A stretch of 64,000 bases of DNA from Hyphomicrobiales bacterium. GTDB lineage: Bacteria; Pseudomonadota; Alphaproteobacteria; Rhizobiales; Rhizobiaceae. The position numbers and the translations under genes were made by a program. The DNA lies in contig RXJA01000053.1 in assembly GCA_003963455.1 (NCBI GenBank), positions 1 through 64,000 of the forward strand, in the 5' to 3' direction. Position 1 is the first letter of the stretch, and each line of letters opens with the position of its first letter. The notes under the pieces were generated by a model. It made no database searches. It was not told the origin of the DNA and saw only the letters and a program-made list of their open reading frames with translations. Shown here one piece after another: positions 53,027 through 62,387 of this stretch.

Positions 53027-54232
53027 TCATCCTGCCATCCTCGCTGTTACGCCATTCGCCTTCAGTGCCGCCATCAGCATCGGCCCGACCGAAAACGCCC
53101 CTGCCCTGGCCTTGTCAGTCAGCACGCGCAGATAGCCGCCGGCCGAATTGATGTGCTGCGCCCTTTGCAGGATGCAGGCAATCACGATCGCCGCGATCTC
53201 CTGGCCCATCACATGGCAGGCCTCCTCATACGCAGACGGCGAAACGCCCAGATATCCCCGCACCTGGGCGGCGGTTATCATGAGATCGCGCCAATTGCCG
53301 ATCCCGTCGACGGCATAATCCGCAATTTCGGGGCAGGCCTTCAGCACTATCCCCAGCGGGTATGTTTTCGGCGCCTCTGCGGTCCTCGTCCTGGGCTCGG
53401 CCGCCGCCCCGCTTTTCTCGAAAGCAGGTTCAAATTCAAAAATAGAGTCGGTATTTGAATCAGATTGCTGCCGCTCGTTTTGAGAGTCATTGCCGCTCGG
53501 ATTCGTGGATTTCATATGAACTTCCAGCAGCTTATCCACGTCGTCATGCAATGCGGCAAGATCGGCGACGATTGGTTCGAGATCGGCAGTGCAGGCTCGC
53601 CTCGGAATTGCCTCCACAACGCCGCGGAAACGCTTCCACAGGCCTCCCCAGTCACCCGGGACATCCTCGTCAAGGGCCGCCTCTATCAGCTTATGGATGT
53701 CACGGCGATGCAAGGTGATCCGCTCGCGCATAAGCCTGAGCGCCCTGTTGTCGGCGCGAACATGCTCGGCCGCCGCCTCGAACTCGTAAGCCCGGACCAG
53801 CAGGGGCGCCAGGGAGAAGCCGAATGCTTCCTCGATCTCCCCTCCTCGGCCCTTGCGGGCGTAACGCTTGCCGTTCGGGCTATCCCGGCGGATGATTAGT
53901 CCGCAGTCCACAAGAGCCGCCAGGTGCCGCCTGAGCGTGGCATCAGGCATCCCGTGTGCCCTGAGGGACAGCTGAGCGTTCGAGGGAAAGACGATGAGAT
54001 CGTTTTCTTCACTCAACTCACTGTCAGGATGGAATGACAGCAACGCATTCAGGACGGCCAGAGCACGATCGCCGATGCCGACGATGCTCTTGCCCTCACA
54101 GAGGTTGCGGTAGATCTGCCACTTGTCGACGACCCTGCCCTTGGGAATCTCACGTGAATCGTTTTGCGCTGCCAGCATGGCAAGCGACATCGGCCGCCGC
54201 CCAAAGGGCGTCGTTGCAATACTCGTCTCCAT
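53027..54232 (-). CDS. repC: RepC replication initiator
   Basis: The 401-residue protein matches Rep[104 protein letters not shown] (winged-helix DNA-binding part), and the C-terminal region near [33 protein letters not shown]. RepC is essential for initiation, and in this family the origin usually lies within repC itself. It is downstream of repA-repB with a counter-transcript RNA in between. Confidence 0.93.
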   Translation of the reverse strand: METSIATTPFGRRPMSLAMLAAQNDSREIPKGRVVDKWQIYRNLCEGKSIVGIGDRALAVLNALLSFHPDSELSEENDLIVFPSNAQLSLRAHGMPDATLRRHLAALVDCGLIIRRDSPNGKRYARKGRGGEIEEAFGFSLAPLLVRAYEFEAAAEHVRADNRALRLMRERITLHRRDIHKLIEAALDEDVPGDWGGLWKRFRGVVEAIPRRACTADLEPIVADLAALHDDVDKLLEVHMKSTNPSGNDSQNERQQSDSNTDSIFEFEPAFEKSGAAAEPRTRTAEAPKTYPLGIVLKACPEIADYAVDGIGNWRDLMITAAQVRGYLGVSPSAYEEACHVMGQEIAAIVIACILQRAQHINSAGGYLRVLTDKARAGAFSVGPMLMAALKANGVTARMAG

Positions 54233-54291
54233 TTTCTTTCACCCTCGATTAGGCAAAAGAAATCTGCTCGCCAAAACGACGCCAATGACTC

Positions 54292-54380
54292 TTGACAGTG
54301 ATTCGTGAAGATGCGATTCTCGGTCAGCTACTACGGAGAAGGGCTTCCACGACGAAAGTCGCTTGGGGGCCTTTTTCTTT
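54292..54380 (+). ncRNA. Counter-transcribed RNA (incompatibility RNA) of repABC
   Basis: In the repB-repC gap, on the strand opposite to repC, a promoter reads TTGACA (54292) with a 17-base spacer to GATTCT (54315). The transcript would end at a hairpin ACGACGAAAGTCG with flanking pairs near 54,340-54,375 followed by CCTTTTTCTTTT. Position, orientation and size (about 55 nucleotides) are those of the ctRNA that limits RepC synthesis in repABC plasmids. Confidence 0.8.
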
Positions 54381-54386
54381 TGCGGT

Positions 54387-55397
54387 TCACTCTCCTATTG
54401 ATGGTTTTTGGGAGTTCCGAAAAGCCTCGTAGAGGTCATCCAGTCGCCCCGTAATGTATGCCGCGAAGCTCGGACCATCCTTTGCCTCGTAGGTCACAAC
54501 CGCCCTCTTCGCGGTCGATTTCACGTTGACGCTAACCAATTTGTCCTTGGCCCCCCAGAGATTAGTCCTTGCCCCTTCCCTGGCAATTCTAGGAAGCGAG
54601 TTGAGGGCACTGGCAGCTTGTTGAAAGCGTTGATCACTCGAGTTGTCCGCGGACAACGATGTCAACACCGCCTGCAGTTCAACCTTCGCCTTTTGCAACT
54701 TCTCTGCGAATTCCATCCATCGACGGCGTCCGACCTCTGGTGCTGCCCCGATTGCCTCTATCAGTTCGATCGGTATCACGCGAACAACCGATAACATTTT
54801 GGATAAGGCAGCCTTGTCAATGTTTAGCGCCGCCATGATGACTTCCCGGGAGAAGGAGCGATCTTCCAGGCGGGCAGCGAATAATGCTCTTTCGATATAT
54901 GACAGGTTGGTCCGCGCATTGTTTTCCTGCCCCTGACTGACAACCAATTGATCATCGGACAACTCACGGATAACGGCACAAACTTTGATGCCCAATTCTT
55001 TCACCGCCGCGAGCCTGCGATGTCCGTATGCGACTTGATATCGGCCGTTTACCTGCGGATGAGGCCGAACAAGGATTGGCACTTGCTGCCCATGTTCTTT
55101 GATCTGGGCAACTAGGTCGGCCAGTTCGACTGGATCAATGCCAAGACGATCACTGACGAATGACCCGTCGACCAAGGCCGGGTCCAATTCGACAACTATC
55201 TTACCTTCCGCGAGCTGCTTTTCGAGGTCTTGCGCTCGTTCAAATTTCTGCGTGATGTTGCCAAGGGTTCTGGTGATGCCTCCTATGGGAGCACTGCGGA
55301 CCGCCGGCGCTACAAAGCCAGCGATTGGTCTGATATCCGCCATAGCAGTTGGCACTTCATCTGCCGATGAAATCTCAATGAGATTCTTGCGGGCCAT
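54387..55397 (-). CDS. repB: RepB partition protein (ParB family)
   Basis: The 336-residue protein starts at MARKNLIEISSADEVPT; ATG 55397 overlaps the repA stop as TAATG. ParB motifs are present: LDPALVDGSFVSDRLGIDPVELADLVAQIKEHGQQVPILVRPHPQ, RYQVAYGHRRLAAVKELGIKVCAV and the HTH around FSREVIMAALNIDKAALSKMLSVV. It binds the parS sites for segregation with RepA. One parS lies within this gene. Confidence 0.93.
   Translation of the reverse strand: MARKNLIEISSADEVPTAMADIRPIAGFVAPAVRSAPIGGITRTLGNITQKFERAQDLEKQLAEGKIVVELDPALVDGSFVSDRLGIDPVELADLVAQIKEHGQQVPILVRPHPQVNGRYQVAYGHRRLAAVKELGIKVCAVIRELSDDQLVVSQGQENNARTNLSYIERALFAARLEDRSFSREVIMAALNIDKAALSKMLSVVRVIPIELIEAIGAAPEVGRRRWMEFAEKLQKAKVELQAVLTSLSADNSSDQRFQQAASALNSLPRIAREGARTNLWGAKDKLVSVNVKSTAKRAVVTYEAKDGPSFAAYITGRLDDLYEAFRNSQKPSIGE
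54642..54657. repeat. parS site inside repB
   Basis: GTTGTCCGCGGACAAC is a perfect 16-base palindrome fitting the repABC parS consensus GTTNNCNGCNGNNAAC. Identical copies occur upstream of repA. Placement inside repB is known in some repABC plasmids. Confidence 0.85.
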
Positions 55398-56611
55398 TAT
55401 TTCCTCCCCCAAGTCGTCCTTAGCAGGCCTTCGATTTCCGAATTGACCGCATTTAGAGATTCCATCGCCCTGTCATATGTGCCGCGGGTGAACTGTTGTC
55501 GATCGACCTCGTACAGTGTCTGCTTGGTAACCCCGGCATCCGAGATTGCCGTCGACTTCAGCATGTGATTGTGCAGCATCCGATTGCCAAAGATTGCCCG
55601 CATAAAGCCTGTCATCTGACTTTGGGGACCATCGTTCGGCTCATAGCGAGTAACGAGGTAGCGCATCCAATCGTAGCTGGTACGTCCCCCTGCCCTTTCC
55701 ACGACTGCCATCATCTCACTGGTCATCGCAAGGAATTGACTCATCGACATCACGTCCAGCATTTGCGGATGCACGGTTATCAATGCCGACGTCGCCGCAC
55801 ACAACGCCGACATGGTCAAGAAACCGAGTTGCGGCGGGCAATCGATAATAACGACATCGTACAGGCTCTCGATGTCAGTCAACACTTCTCCAATGCGGGC
55901 AAAGAACATGGATTCCGCCGACCCAGACGTAATCGCTCTCGGTGTCTCGTGTTCAAACTCCATGAGTTCTAGGTTACCCGGCACGATATGCAGGTTCTGG
56001 GTGTAAGTGGCGCGCACAATTTCAGAGATAGATCGCGGCTCTTCATAGCGGATCGCCCCGTAAAGCGTTTCGCCTTCGCCCACATCGAGTTCGGGTTGAT
56101 GTCCAAAGAGCGCTGACAGTGAAGCCTGTGGGTCGAGATCGATTGCCAGAACCCGATGGCCGCGCAAAGCGAGGTACTGGGCCAAGTGTGCGGAAGTCGT
56201 CGTCTTCGCCGAACCGCCCTTGAAATTCATTACGGCCACGACCTGTAGTTTCTCTCCAGGCCGACGGGTCGGAACGTATTTCGGTGTTCCGTTTTTTTCG
56301 TCTAGTGACCGACGGATGTTTTCCATGTCCGCAGGAGAATAGACCCGGCGACCATTGGCCAATGGTTCCGGTCCATTTCCAGCCGAGGCTACCTGCCTTA
56401 GGTAGCCCTCGCCGATGCCGATATAGTATGCCGCCTCCGCAGGTGTGAAATGGCGGATCGTTTTTTGGGAAGCTGGGGGAAAAATTTTTTGTTGATGTAG
56501 CTGAAGCTGCCGCGACAATTCGAGAGAATCCGCGGACAACATCGATGGCAGGTGTTCCTGCCCGCTAGGATGCGTAAGCGCCTGTAGCATTGCTCTCCTC
56601 GAACTACGCAT
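55397..56611 (-). CDS. repA: RepA partition ATPase (ParA family)
   Basis: The 404-residue protein has an N-terminal HTH-containing region (TIRHFTPAEAAYYIGIGEGYLRQVASAG, NGRRVYSPADMENIRRSL), a ParA Walker A (VVAVMNFKGGSAKTTTSAHLAQYLALRGHRVLAIDLDPQASLSALFG) and Walker B (YDVVIIDCPPQLGFLTM). It drives segregation and represses the repABC operon. A later ATG at 56590 is possible. A degenerate parS-like half-site (CCGCGGACAAC) lies at 56,530-56,540 within it. Confidence 0.93.
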   Translation of the reverse strand: MRSSRRAMLQALTHPSGQEHLPSMLSADSLELSRQLQLHQQKIFPPASQKTIRHFTPAEAAYYIGIGEGYLRQVASAGNGPEPLANGRRVYSPADMENIRRSLDEKNGTPKYVPTRRPGEKLQVVAVMNFKGGSAKTTTSAHLAQYLALRGHRVLAIDLDPQASLSALFGHQPELDVGEGETLYGAIRYEEPRSISEIVRATYTQNLHIVPGNLELMEFEHETPRAITSGSAESMFFARIGEVLTDIESLYDVVIIDCPPQLGFLTMSALCAATSALITVHPQMLDVMSMSQFLAMTSEMMAVVERAGGRTSYDWMRYLVTRYEPNDGPQSQMTGFMRAIFGNRMLHNHMLKSTAISDAGVTKQTLYEVDRQQFTRGTYDRAMESLNAVNSEIEGLLRTTWGRK

Positions 56612-56713
56612 TTGATGCGGATTTCAATCAAACTGCGCAATTACAGTATGGTCCGATTCGTAAACATTTTACAAACGCTTAACTATAAGTGGGGTTTGAG
56701 GTCCGAGCCTGCG

Positions 56714-56729
56714 GTTGTCCGCGGACAAC
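56714..56729. repeat. parS site upstream of repA
   Basis: GTTGTCCGCGGACAAC, identical to the copy inside repB, lies about 100 bases upstream of the repA start. The surrounding 56,612-57,163 is the repABC upstream region; long frames across it in several phases are shadows. Confidence 0.88.
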
Positions 56730-56934
56730 GCGTGCGAGGCTCGACTCAAACAGACGGTCGGGCGGCAATCCGAATCCCGGCCGGCTCGCTCCAATGAGTC
56801 GACAGCAGTCAAACGATAGCAGGGGGCGGCAGTCAGCGGAGGATGGCTTATTCGTGAGCCCGCACTCTGCTGTCCGTCGATATTGGGTCGTGCGAAGGAC
56901 TGGCGCTCCCATTGGAGCAAAATTCGACAATGCG

Positions 56935-56950
56935 GTTGTCCGCGGACAAC
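56935..56950. repeat. Second parS site upstream of repA
   Basis: Another exact GTTGTCCGCGGACAAC, 221 bases beyond the first. Together the sites form a small parS cluster bound by RepB. Confidence 0.88.
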
Positions 56951-57163
56951 TGAAGTCCGTGAGACGAGACATGATGCAGGAGCGGGGAGCGGACGGATTG
57001 TCCTCGTGGATCTCAACGTCTGTCATCGCCGGCGGGCATCTGGAGGACGAGTCTGGCTGACTTCGGCTGCGAAGCAACACCACTGACGTCGCAGGCCGCC
57101 GATGGGTGCTGGACGGGCGGCAACTTGTGCGACAAGCCTGAAACGACTATTCTTGCACGCATT

Positions 57164-57427
57164 ATGAGCAAGCATCTAGGTTCAGTCCTGACGACCGTGA
57201 ACGCGCCCTACAGTGATCAACTGGACGACGTGGCGCTGGCGCATTGCCTTGCTGATATCGATCTTGCCAAGCAGCATCCCGGTCATATTAGCGCGTTTCT
57301 CGGCGAGGTCCCTCTCGCCCAGCAAGTCGAGTTTGCAACCGCGCACCACATCGCGGTCGACGATCTGAAGGCGTTTGCCGCCAAGTTCTCTGCCTGGTCC
57401 GGCGAGAGCTATCCGCTCGCCGCGTAA
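57164..57427 (+). CDS. Small partner protein of the AbiEii toxin
   Basis: The 87-residue protein (MSKHLGSVLTTVNAPYSDQL start) is acidic and helical (ALAHCLADIDLAKQHPGHISAFLGEVPLAQQVEFATAHHIAVDDLKAFAAKFSAW). A TTG start at 57125 is possible. Its stop overlaps the toxin ATG (TAATG), so it is probably the antitoxin. It lacks the winged-helix N-terminus of the usual AbiEi antitoxins, and I do not recognise its family. Confidence 0.6.
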   Translation: MSKHLGSVLTTVNAPYSDQLDDVALAHCLADIDLAKQHPGHISAFLGEVPLAQQVEFATAHHIAVDDLKAFAAKFSAWSGESYPLAA

Positions 57428-58134
57428 TGGTTGGACGCGACAGCCGGCGCCCTTCCGAATGGCAGCGGCTTTTTCGCATTACTATCGACCTAATCGACCA
57501 GCTTCGCCAGAATGCCGGGGGCTACGACTTCGAATGGTCATTTGGCGGCGGAACGGCGATGATGATCCGGATCGGCCATCGCGAAAGCCACGACATTGAT
57601 ATTTTCCTCGACGACCCTCAATTGCTTGGTTTCATCGACCCATCCAGAAGCCACCTGCACTTTGAAACGATGCCATCCGACTATCTGGGGGACGGGCTTC
57701 GGTTCCAGAAGTTCGCCTTCGAAGGCATCGGCGAAATCGACTTCATTGTAGCCGGAGCGCTAACGACGACGCCATTCGAGACCCGTGTGGTGGAAGGCAG
57801 AACGGTGCGTCTTGAAACCATTCCGGAAATAATCGCCAAGAAGGTCTATTACCGGGGATCGGAAGCCAACCCGCGCGACATCTTTGACATCGCCGCCGCG
57901 GCCCGGTCGCAATTGGGCGAGGTCGTCAACGCCCTGCGCGCGCTCCCGGAACACGTTGCTCGAACCAAAGAGCGGATGGAAAAGCTCAACCCGGAATTCG
58001 TCAGCCGCGCTATTGCGCAACTGATGATCATGCCTGACTACGAGGCGTCGGCCGCCGATAGTCTGGTCGCAGCGATCGCCGTGCTCGACGAGGTGTTGTC
58101 ATCACCTCAAAAGAACCTGACCGCCTCACGGTAG
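57427..58134 (+). CDS. AbiEii/AbiGii-type nucleotidyltransferase toxin
   Basis: The 235-residue protein has the nucleotidyltransferase signature FEWSFGGGTAMMIRIGHRESHDIDIFLDDP (GG near residue 40, then DIDIF with the metal-binding Asp pair). KFAFEGIGEIDFIVAG gives a third acidic residue, and RLETIPEIIAKKVYYRGSEANPRDIFDIAA continues the family core. AbiEii enzymes transfer nucleotides to tRNA or other targets and act in type IV-like toxin-antitoxin or abortive-infection systems. Coupled to the small gene upstream. Confidence 0.82.
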   Translation: MVGRDSRRPSEWQRLFRITIDLIDQLRQNAGGYDFEWSFGGGTAMMIRIGHRESHDIDIFLDDPQLLGFIDPSRSHLHFETMPSDYLGDGLRFQKFAFEGIGEIDFIVAGALTTTPFETRVVEGRTVRLETIPEIIAKKVYYRGSEANPRDIFDIAAAARSQLGEVVNALRALPEHVARTKERMEKLNPEFVSRAIAQLMIMPDYEASAADSLVAAIAVLDEVLSSPQKNLTASR

Positions 58135-58160
58135 CGATCAATCGAGGGAGGGGCGGCTTT

Positions 58161-59291
58161 TCAGAGCCCGGACGCCTTGGTGAGGTTGACCCGGAAACGG
58201 TCGCGACGCCGCTGGTACTTGCGGGTCATCTCGGCGCTGGCGTGGCCAAGCTGCTTCTGCACATAGCGCTCGTCGACCTCGGCTGAGGAAGCGAGGCCAG
58301 CGCGCAACGAATGGCCAGAAAACTTCTGGCCGCGCTCGCCCTCGGAAAGATCCCCGCGCACACCGGCGGCCAAGGCCGCGCGTTTGACCAGCCGCGCCAC
58401 CTCCTGATCGTTCAGCCGCTCGGCTCCTACCGCTTTGCCTTGCCCGGTGACGCGGCGGAAGAGGGGGCCATGCGCGATGCGGGCCAGCTTCAGCCAGGTC
58501 TGCAGGGCGACGATCGGGCAGGTGGCGTCGGACGAGCCGCGACCAATTTCGACCTCGCGCCAGCCGGTCTTGCCCCGCAACGTGATCAGCACGCCCTTGT
58601 CAGGGAAAAATTCAATCCAGCCGCGCCCGTCCTCGGTTTGATCGCGCGCAACATCAAGGCCGACGATTTCGGAGCGGCGCAAGCCGCCGGCGAAGCCCAA
58701 AAGCAGCATGGCGCGGTCGCGCAGACCGCGCAACGTGCCACGGTCGAGTGTTTCCAGCATGGCGACTAGATCGTCGCGCAGGATGGCTTCCTTTTGACGG
58801 GGAGGGGAGGCGTGTTTGTTGCGGATGCCGGCGAGCACGGTGGCGATATGCCGATCCTTCCGGTCGAGCGGTTGACCGCGTTGCGTATAGTTCCAGGTCA
58901 GCGATGACAGGCGGCGCTCGATGGTCGACACCGACTTTTTGTCCCTTGCCGCTCCCGAGGCCTGGGCCGTGATGTAGAGGCCGACGATTTGTGGGTCTGG
59001 CGGCAGCGGATCAAACGACTGGCGCCGGCACCAGGCGCAGAAATGCTTCCAGTCGGCGGCATAGGCGCGACGGGTGTTTGTCGAGCTCGCCGCCTCGACA
59101 TAATCGCGCGCGCGGTCGGCAAGCTTTTCGAGATGCGCAGGCAGTGATGCTTGTCGCGAATCCAGGACCTGCGGGGGAGGGGAGGGGGCCTCATCCGGGC
59201 GCCCCATTTCCATGACGACGTCGACAATGTCCGGCAGGTCGTCGGCGTCGATCGCGTCGAGGGGCGTCATGAAATTACGGGCACTGCCCAT
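58161..59291 (-). CDS. Tyrosine recombinase/integrase
   Basis: I chose ATG 59291 (376 residues, AAGGAACGAGAG upstream); an open frame continues to 59528 but that part does not look like the family. A SAM-like core-binding domain spans about residues 50-165 (TRRAYAADWKHFCAWCRR). The catalytic domain has R205 (GGLRRSEI), H327 and R330 (HSLRAG), H350 (LGHAS) and the nucleophile Y359 (KYQRRRDRF). All residues needed for recombination are present. It could resolve plasmid dimers or move a neighbouring cassette; no attachment site was recognised. Confidence 0.88.
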   Translation of the reverse strand: MGSARNFMTPLDAIDADDLPDIVDVVMEMGRPDEAPSPPPQVLDSRQASLPAHLEKLADRARDYVEAASSTNTRRAYAADWKHFCAWCRRQSFDPLPPDPQIVGLYITAQASGAARDKKSVSTIERRLSSLTWNYTQRGQPLDRKDRHIATVLAGIRNKHASPPRQKEAILRDDLVAMLETLDRGTLRGLRDRAMLLLGFAGGLRRSEIVGLDVARDQTEDGRGWIEFFPDKGVLITLRGKTGWREVEIGRGSSDATCPIVALQTWLKLARIAHGPLFRRVTGQGKAVGAERLNDQEVARLVKRAALAAGVRGDLSEGERGQKFSGHSLRAGLASSAEVDERYVQKQLGHASAEMTRKYQRRRDRFRVNLTKASGL

Positions 59292-59562
59292 CGGGGGCTC
59301 TCGTTCCTTGGAAATGTCGCAGTGGTGCGATTCTGAGAGCACAACGTGCGACCAAAGCGCCGAATTGTCCACCGCGAGACGCTTGACGAATAGCCCCGAG
59401 ATTTGCCTCCCGTCGCGCACGACAATGGGCCGGGCACGCTTCTCGCGGGCACTGTACTTATGGACGATGCGGCGATCGCTTCCACGGCCTTGCCCTTCCA
59501 TGCCGTTCATTGCCTTCGCGTTCAACATCCTCTATGTTTCGTTCAACAGAGGAGAATCTAGG

Positions 59563-59859
59563 ATGAGCAATCGTGGCGCAACGGCAGCCGAAAGCGAGGA
59601 GCGGATCGCCCACACCCGCAACCGTCTGGTGCTTGAGCAGGCGAGGGCGGTCGGCCTTCTTGGCGCGGCCAAGAACACACGCCTTTCCGGCAGGGTGCCA
59701 TCGGAATTGATCGAGGCGGCAAAGAAGCGCGCCCACGTGACTTCCGACACCGAACTCCTGGAGCTCGCCTTGTCGCGATTGGCCCTCGAGGATGATTTTG
59801 GCACCCGGCTTGTGCGCCGCAAGGGCAGCATCCCCGCGGATATTGATCTTGGCGTTTGA
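59563..59859 (+). CDS. Ribbon-helix-helix-like antitoxin
   Basis: The 98-residue protein starts MSNRGATAAESEERI behind GGAGAATCTAGG. It contains LSGRVPSELIEAAKKRAHVTSDTELLELALSRLALEDDFG, with an RHH-like helix spacing and an end that may bind the toxin. The downstream PIN-domain gene overlaps its stop. It is the likely antitoxin and operon repressor. Confidence 0.65.
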   Translation: MSNRGATAAESEERIAHTRNRLVLEQARAVGLLGAAKNTRLSGRVPSELIEAAKKRAHVTSDTELLELALSRLALEDDFGTRLVRRKGSIPADIDLGV

Positions 59860-60442
59860 TCTCGGGAGCGCGCTGCGTTCCCTCAAACCACAGCGGCGCA
59901 CTGGGGGGCTGGAACGGCGGCCGGATTCCGCGCTGTCCTGGGCTGGAGACCAGCCGGCGGTCGGCGGTGCACTACTTCTCGACACGAGCGTCTATCTGGA
60001 TGTCCTGCAGGGGCGCACGCCCGAAGTCGTCGATGAGCTTCTGACCTATCGGCTTTGCCACCACTCCGCCGCATGCCTTGCCGAGCTCAGCCATGTGTTC
60101 GGCCGGCTCGATCCGATGCATCCCACGACGAAGTCGGTCCTGAAAGTGGTTGCGGACACGATCGAAGATATCCCCGCCCACCGGCTACATGCTCCCGACG
60201 CCACCGCCTGGGGACGCGCCGGCATGCTGGCCGGTCTGTTGTTCCGGCTGAGCCATCTGCCGAAAGGGGAGGGGCATGAACGCCGCTTCCTCAACGATGC
60301 GCTGATCTTTCACCAGGCCGGTCTGCTCGGGGCGACGGTCCTGACTGGCAATGTTGGGGATTTCGATTACCTCAGCCAGTTTGTTCCGTCGGTGCCGGTG
60401 ATCTTTTACCGGCCGGTGACGGGCTCGCGCCCGCAGAACTGA
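59849..60442 (+). CDS. PIN-domain (VapC-like) toxin
   Basis: The PIN core runs from LLLDTSVYLDVLQGRTPEVVDELL (first Asp) through LAELSHVFGRLDP (Glu) to RRFLNDALIFHQAGLLGATVLTGNVGDFDYL (C-terminal Asp pair). The protein, 197 residues from the TTG at 59849, has an extra basic N-terminal segment of about 40 residues. A TTG start overlapping the antitoxin stop is proposed; a later start is possible. PIN toxins are ribonucleases. Confidence 0.75.
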   Translation: MAFDLGSALRSLKPQRRTGGLERRPDSALSWAGDQPAVGGALLLDTSVYLDVLQGRTPEVVDELLTYRLCHHSAACLAELSHVFGRLDPMHPTTKSVLKVVADTIEDIPAHRLHAPDATAWGRAGMLAGLLFRLSHLPKGEGHERRFLNDALIFHQAGLLGATVLTGNVGDFDYLSQFVPSVPVIFYRPVTGSRPQN

Positions 60443-60675
60443 AGCGTCGGTGGGCGGGGAGATATGCATCTAAACCTTCACCGTCGTCGCCGAGAGAACC
60501 GTCGTGGCTAGGTCCGCGTGCCCGATTTGCTTGAGGTTCGACATTCTGCTCGACGGGAGAGGCCTTTCCAGCCGACGTCCGGCAATTGGGCGCGAACCCG
60601 GTCCGCGCAAGGAATGCGTGTCGGATTGCTGGGGTTTTTGAGATAGCCATTCATTCAATTTCAATGGGTTATCCG

Positions 60676-60745
60676 TGTCGTAATTATGAGACCGATTCAG
60701 GGTAAATGAGACTGGACACGGTACTGAGTCGGAATTCCTGAGACC
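60676..60745. repeat. Left end of the Tni transposon with TGAGAC repeats
   Basis: TGTCGTAATTATGAGACC begins at 60676. Further copies of the TGAGAC core lie at 60707 (TGAGACT) and 60739 (TGAGACC), 20 and 32 bases apart, all in one orientation and just ahead of tniA. A TGT terminus with repeated binding sites is the usual arrangement for Tn7/Tn5053-like transposases. The exact end is inferred. The gap 60,443-60,675 holds nothing recognisable. Confidence 0.55.
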
Positions 60746-60773
60746 AACTTGCAGCCAAACGACGAGGCTGTCC

Positions 60774-62387
60774 ATGTCCGATCAGATCGAGAACGAGCAG
60801 CGCTGGCGGGAGGCGCGAAGGCGCGCCGAAATCCTCGCCAGGCTTCCTGATCGGCCGGGCGAGGCAGAGGTCCAGAGTGCCATCGGCTCGCTTGGGATCA
60901 GCCGAGCGACCCTGTTTCGTTGGCTGAAGCGGTTTCGGCAGGATGATCGGACCAGCACGCTGCTGCCGCGCCGGCGTGGCCCGAATGCGGGCATGCAGCC
61001 CTTGGATCCGGCGGTCCTTGTCATTGTCGAGGGGCATTTCGAGAAGCTCTATGCCACGCGTCGCAAGCCAACACTGAGCCGTTTTCAGCGAGAGGTGGCG
61101 GCAGATTGTCGTGCTGCGGGGCTGCAACGGCCATCGATCCGTCGCCTTGGGCGGTGGCTCGAGACGAAAAATCAGGCCGATCTGATGCGACGGCGGGAGG
61201 GCGCTGGCAAATCCGAGCCGATGTTCCTGACGACGCCCGGTGGACTGGAAGCGCCTGCTCCACTCGATATCGTGCAGATCGACCACACCAGGGTCGACGT
61301 CACGGTGGTGGATCCGGTGACGCGGCTGCCGATCGGCCGGCCGACGCTGACCTTGGCGATCGACGTCAACACCCGCATGGCCATAGGTTTCTACCTGTCG
61401 CTGGAGGCGCCGTCGCTGACGGCAGTGGCGTTGTGCCTGACCCATTGCGTGATCGAGAAGACGGCATGGCTGGCGGCACGGGGTATAGCTGCGGATTGGC
61501 CGGCTTTTGGCATCCCCAGGATCATCCATGTCGATAACGGCGCGGAATTCCACGCGCGGGCCTTCGAGCGCGCCTGCGCCGAGCACCGCATCGATCTCGT
61601 CTACCGGCCTCCCGGTACGCCCCGGTTCGGCGGGCATATCGAAAGGTTGATCGGGACGATGATAGGCGCGGTTCATCTCATCCCGGGCTCACATTTTTCG
61701 AACATTCGCGACCGCGGCGACCTCGACCCTGAAGCCGAGGCGGTGATGACGCTCAGGGAGTTGGAGACCTATATCGCGCTGGAGATCGTCGGCGCCTATC
61801 ACGCTCGCATCCACAAGGCGCTGGATCTGCCGCCTGTGGCCGCGTGGAATGCGCGCATTGCCGACGTCATGGTGCGCAAGCCATCTGATCCGCGCCTATT
61901 CCTGATCGATTTCCTACCCAGCGAGGAGCGCACCCTGCAGCGTGACGGGCTGCATCTGTTCCACATCCGCTACTGGTCGGACGATCTGCGCTGGCTGATG
62001 GAGCGCGACTGGCAACGGCTGACTGTCAAATACGACCCGCGCGACCTGTCTTGCGTGTTTGTAGCGACAGGGGAGGGGTATCTGGAAGCGCGCCCGGCCG
62101 ATCGGACACGGCCGCCGATTGCCTTGTGGGAGCAACGCGCGGCACGCCGTGCGCTCCGGGCAGAGGGGCGCAGGGCGCTAGACGAGGAACTGATCTTTTC
62201 GACGATTCTCGCGCAGCGCGCCCTGGTCGACGAGGCGACGCGCGCGACCCGAGCCATGCGGCGGGATGGTGCGCGGCGCGAGCACCTTGGCGGCGGCAAG
62301 ATGATCGACGTGACGCCCGAGACATCAGTCGAAGGCGACAAGCCCTTGCAGCTTCCCTACTTCGCGGTGGAGGAATGGGATGACTGA
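60774..62387 (+). CDS. tniA: TniA transposase (DDE, Mu/TnsB type)
   Basis: The 537-residue protein has an N-terminal HTH (IGSLGISRATLFRWLKRFRQDD), then the integrase-core catalytic domain: D near residue 169 (LDIVQIDHTRVDV), D near 253 (IIHVDNGAEFHA) and E near 290 (FGGHIERLIG). A Mu-transposase C-terminal beta domain follows (RYWSDDLRWLMERDWQRLTVKYDPRDLSCVFVA). It cuts the transposon ends and joins strands, working with TniB and TniQ. It overlaps tniB by eight bases. Confidence 0.9.
   Translation: MSDQIENEQRWREARRRAEILARLPDRPGEAEVQSAIGSLGISRATLFRWLKRFRQDDRTSTLLPRRRGPNAGMQPLDPAVLVIVEGHFEKLYATRRKPTLSRFQREVAADCRAAGLQRPSIRRLGRWLETKNQADLMRRREGAGKSEPMFLTTPGGLEAPAPLDIVQIDHTRVDVTVVDPVTRLPIGRPTLTLAIDVNTRMAIGFYLSLEAPSLTAVALCLTHCVIEKTAWLAARGIAADWPAFGIPRIIHVDNGAEFHARAFERACAEHRIDLVYRPPGTPRFGGHIERLIGTMIGAVHLIPGSHFSNIRDRGDLDPEAEAVMTLRELETYIALEIVGAYHARIHKALDLPPVAAWNARIADVMVRKPSDPRLFLIDFLPSEERTLQRDGLHLFHIRYWSDDLRWLMERDWQRLTVKYDPRDLSCVFVATGEGYLEARPADRTRPPIALWEQRAARRALRAEGRRALDEELIFSTILAQRALVDEATRATRAMRRDGARREHLGGGKMIDVTPETSVEGDKPLQLPYFAVEEWDD

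Noticed and set aside
56689..57060. Plus-strand frame over the parS sites
   Set aside because: It contains the repeated parS palindromes as codons, overlaps frames on the other strand and has no protein-like features.
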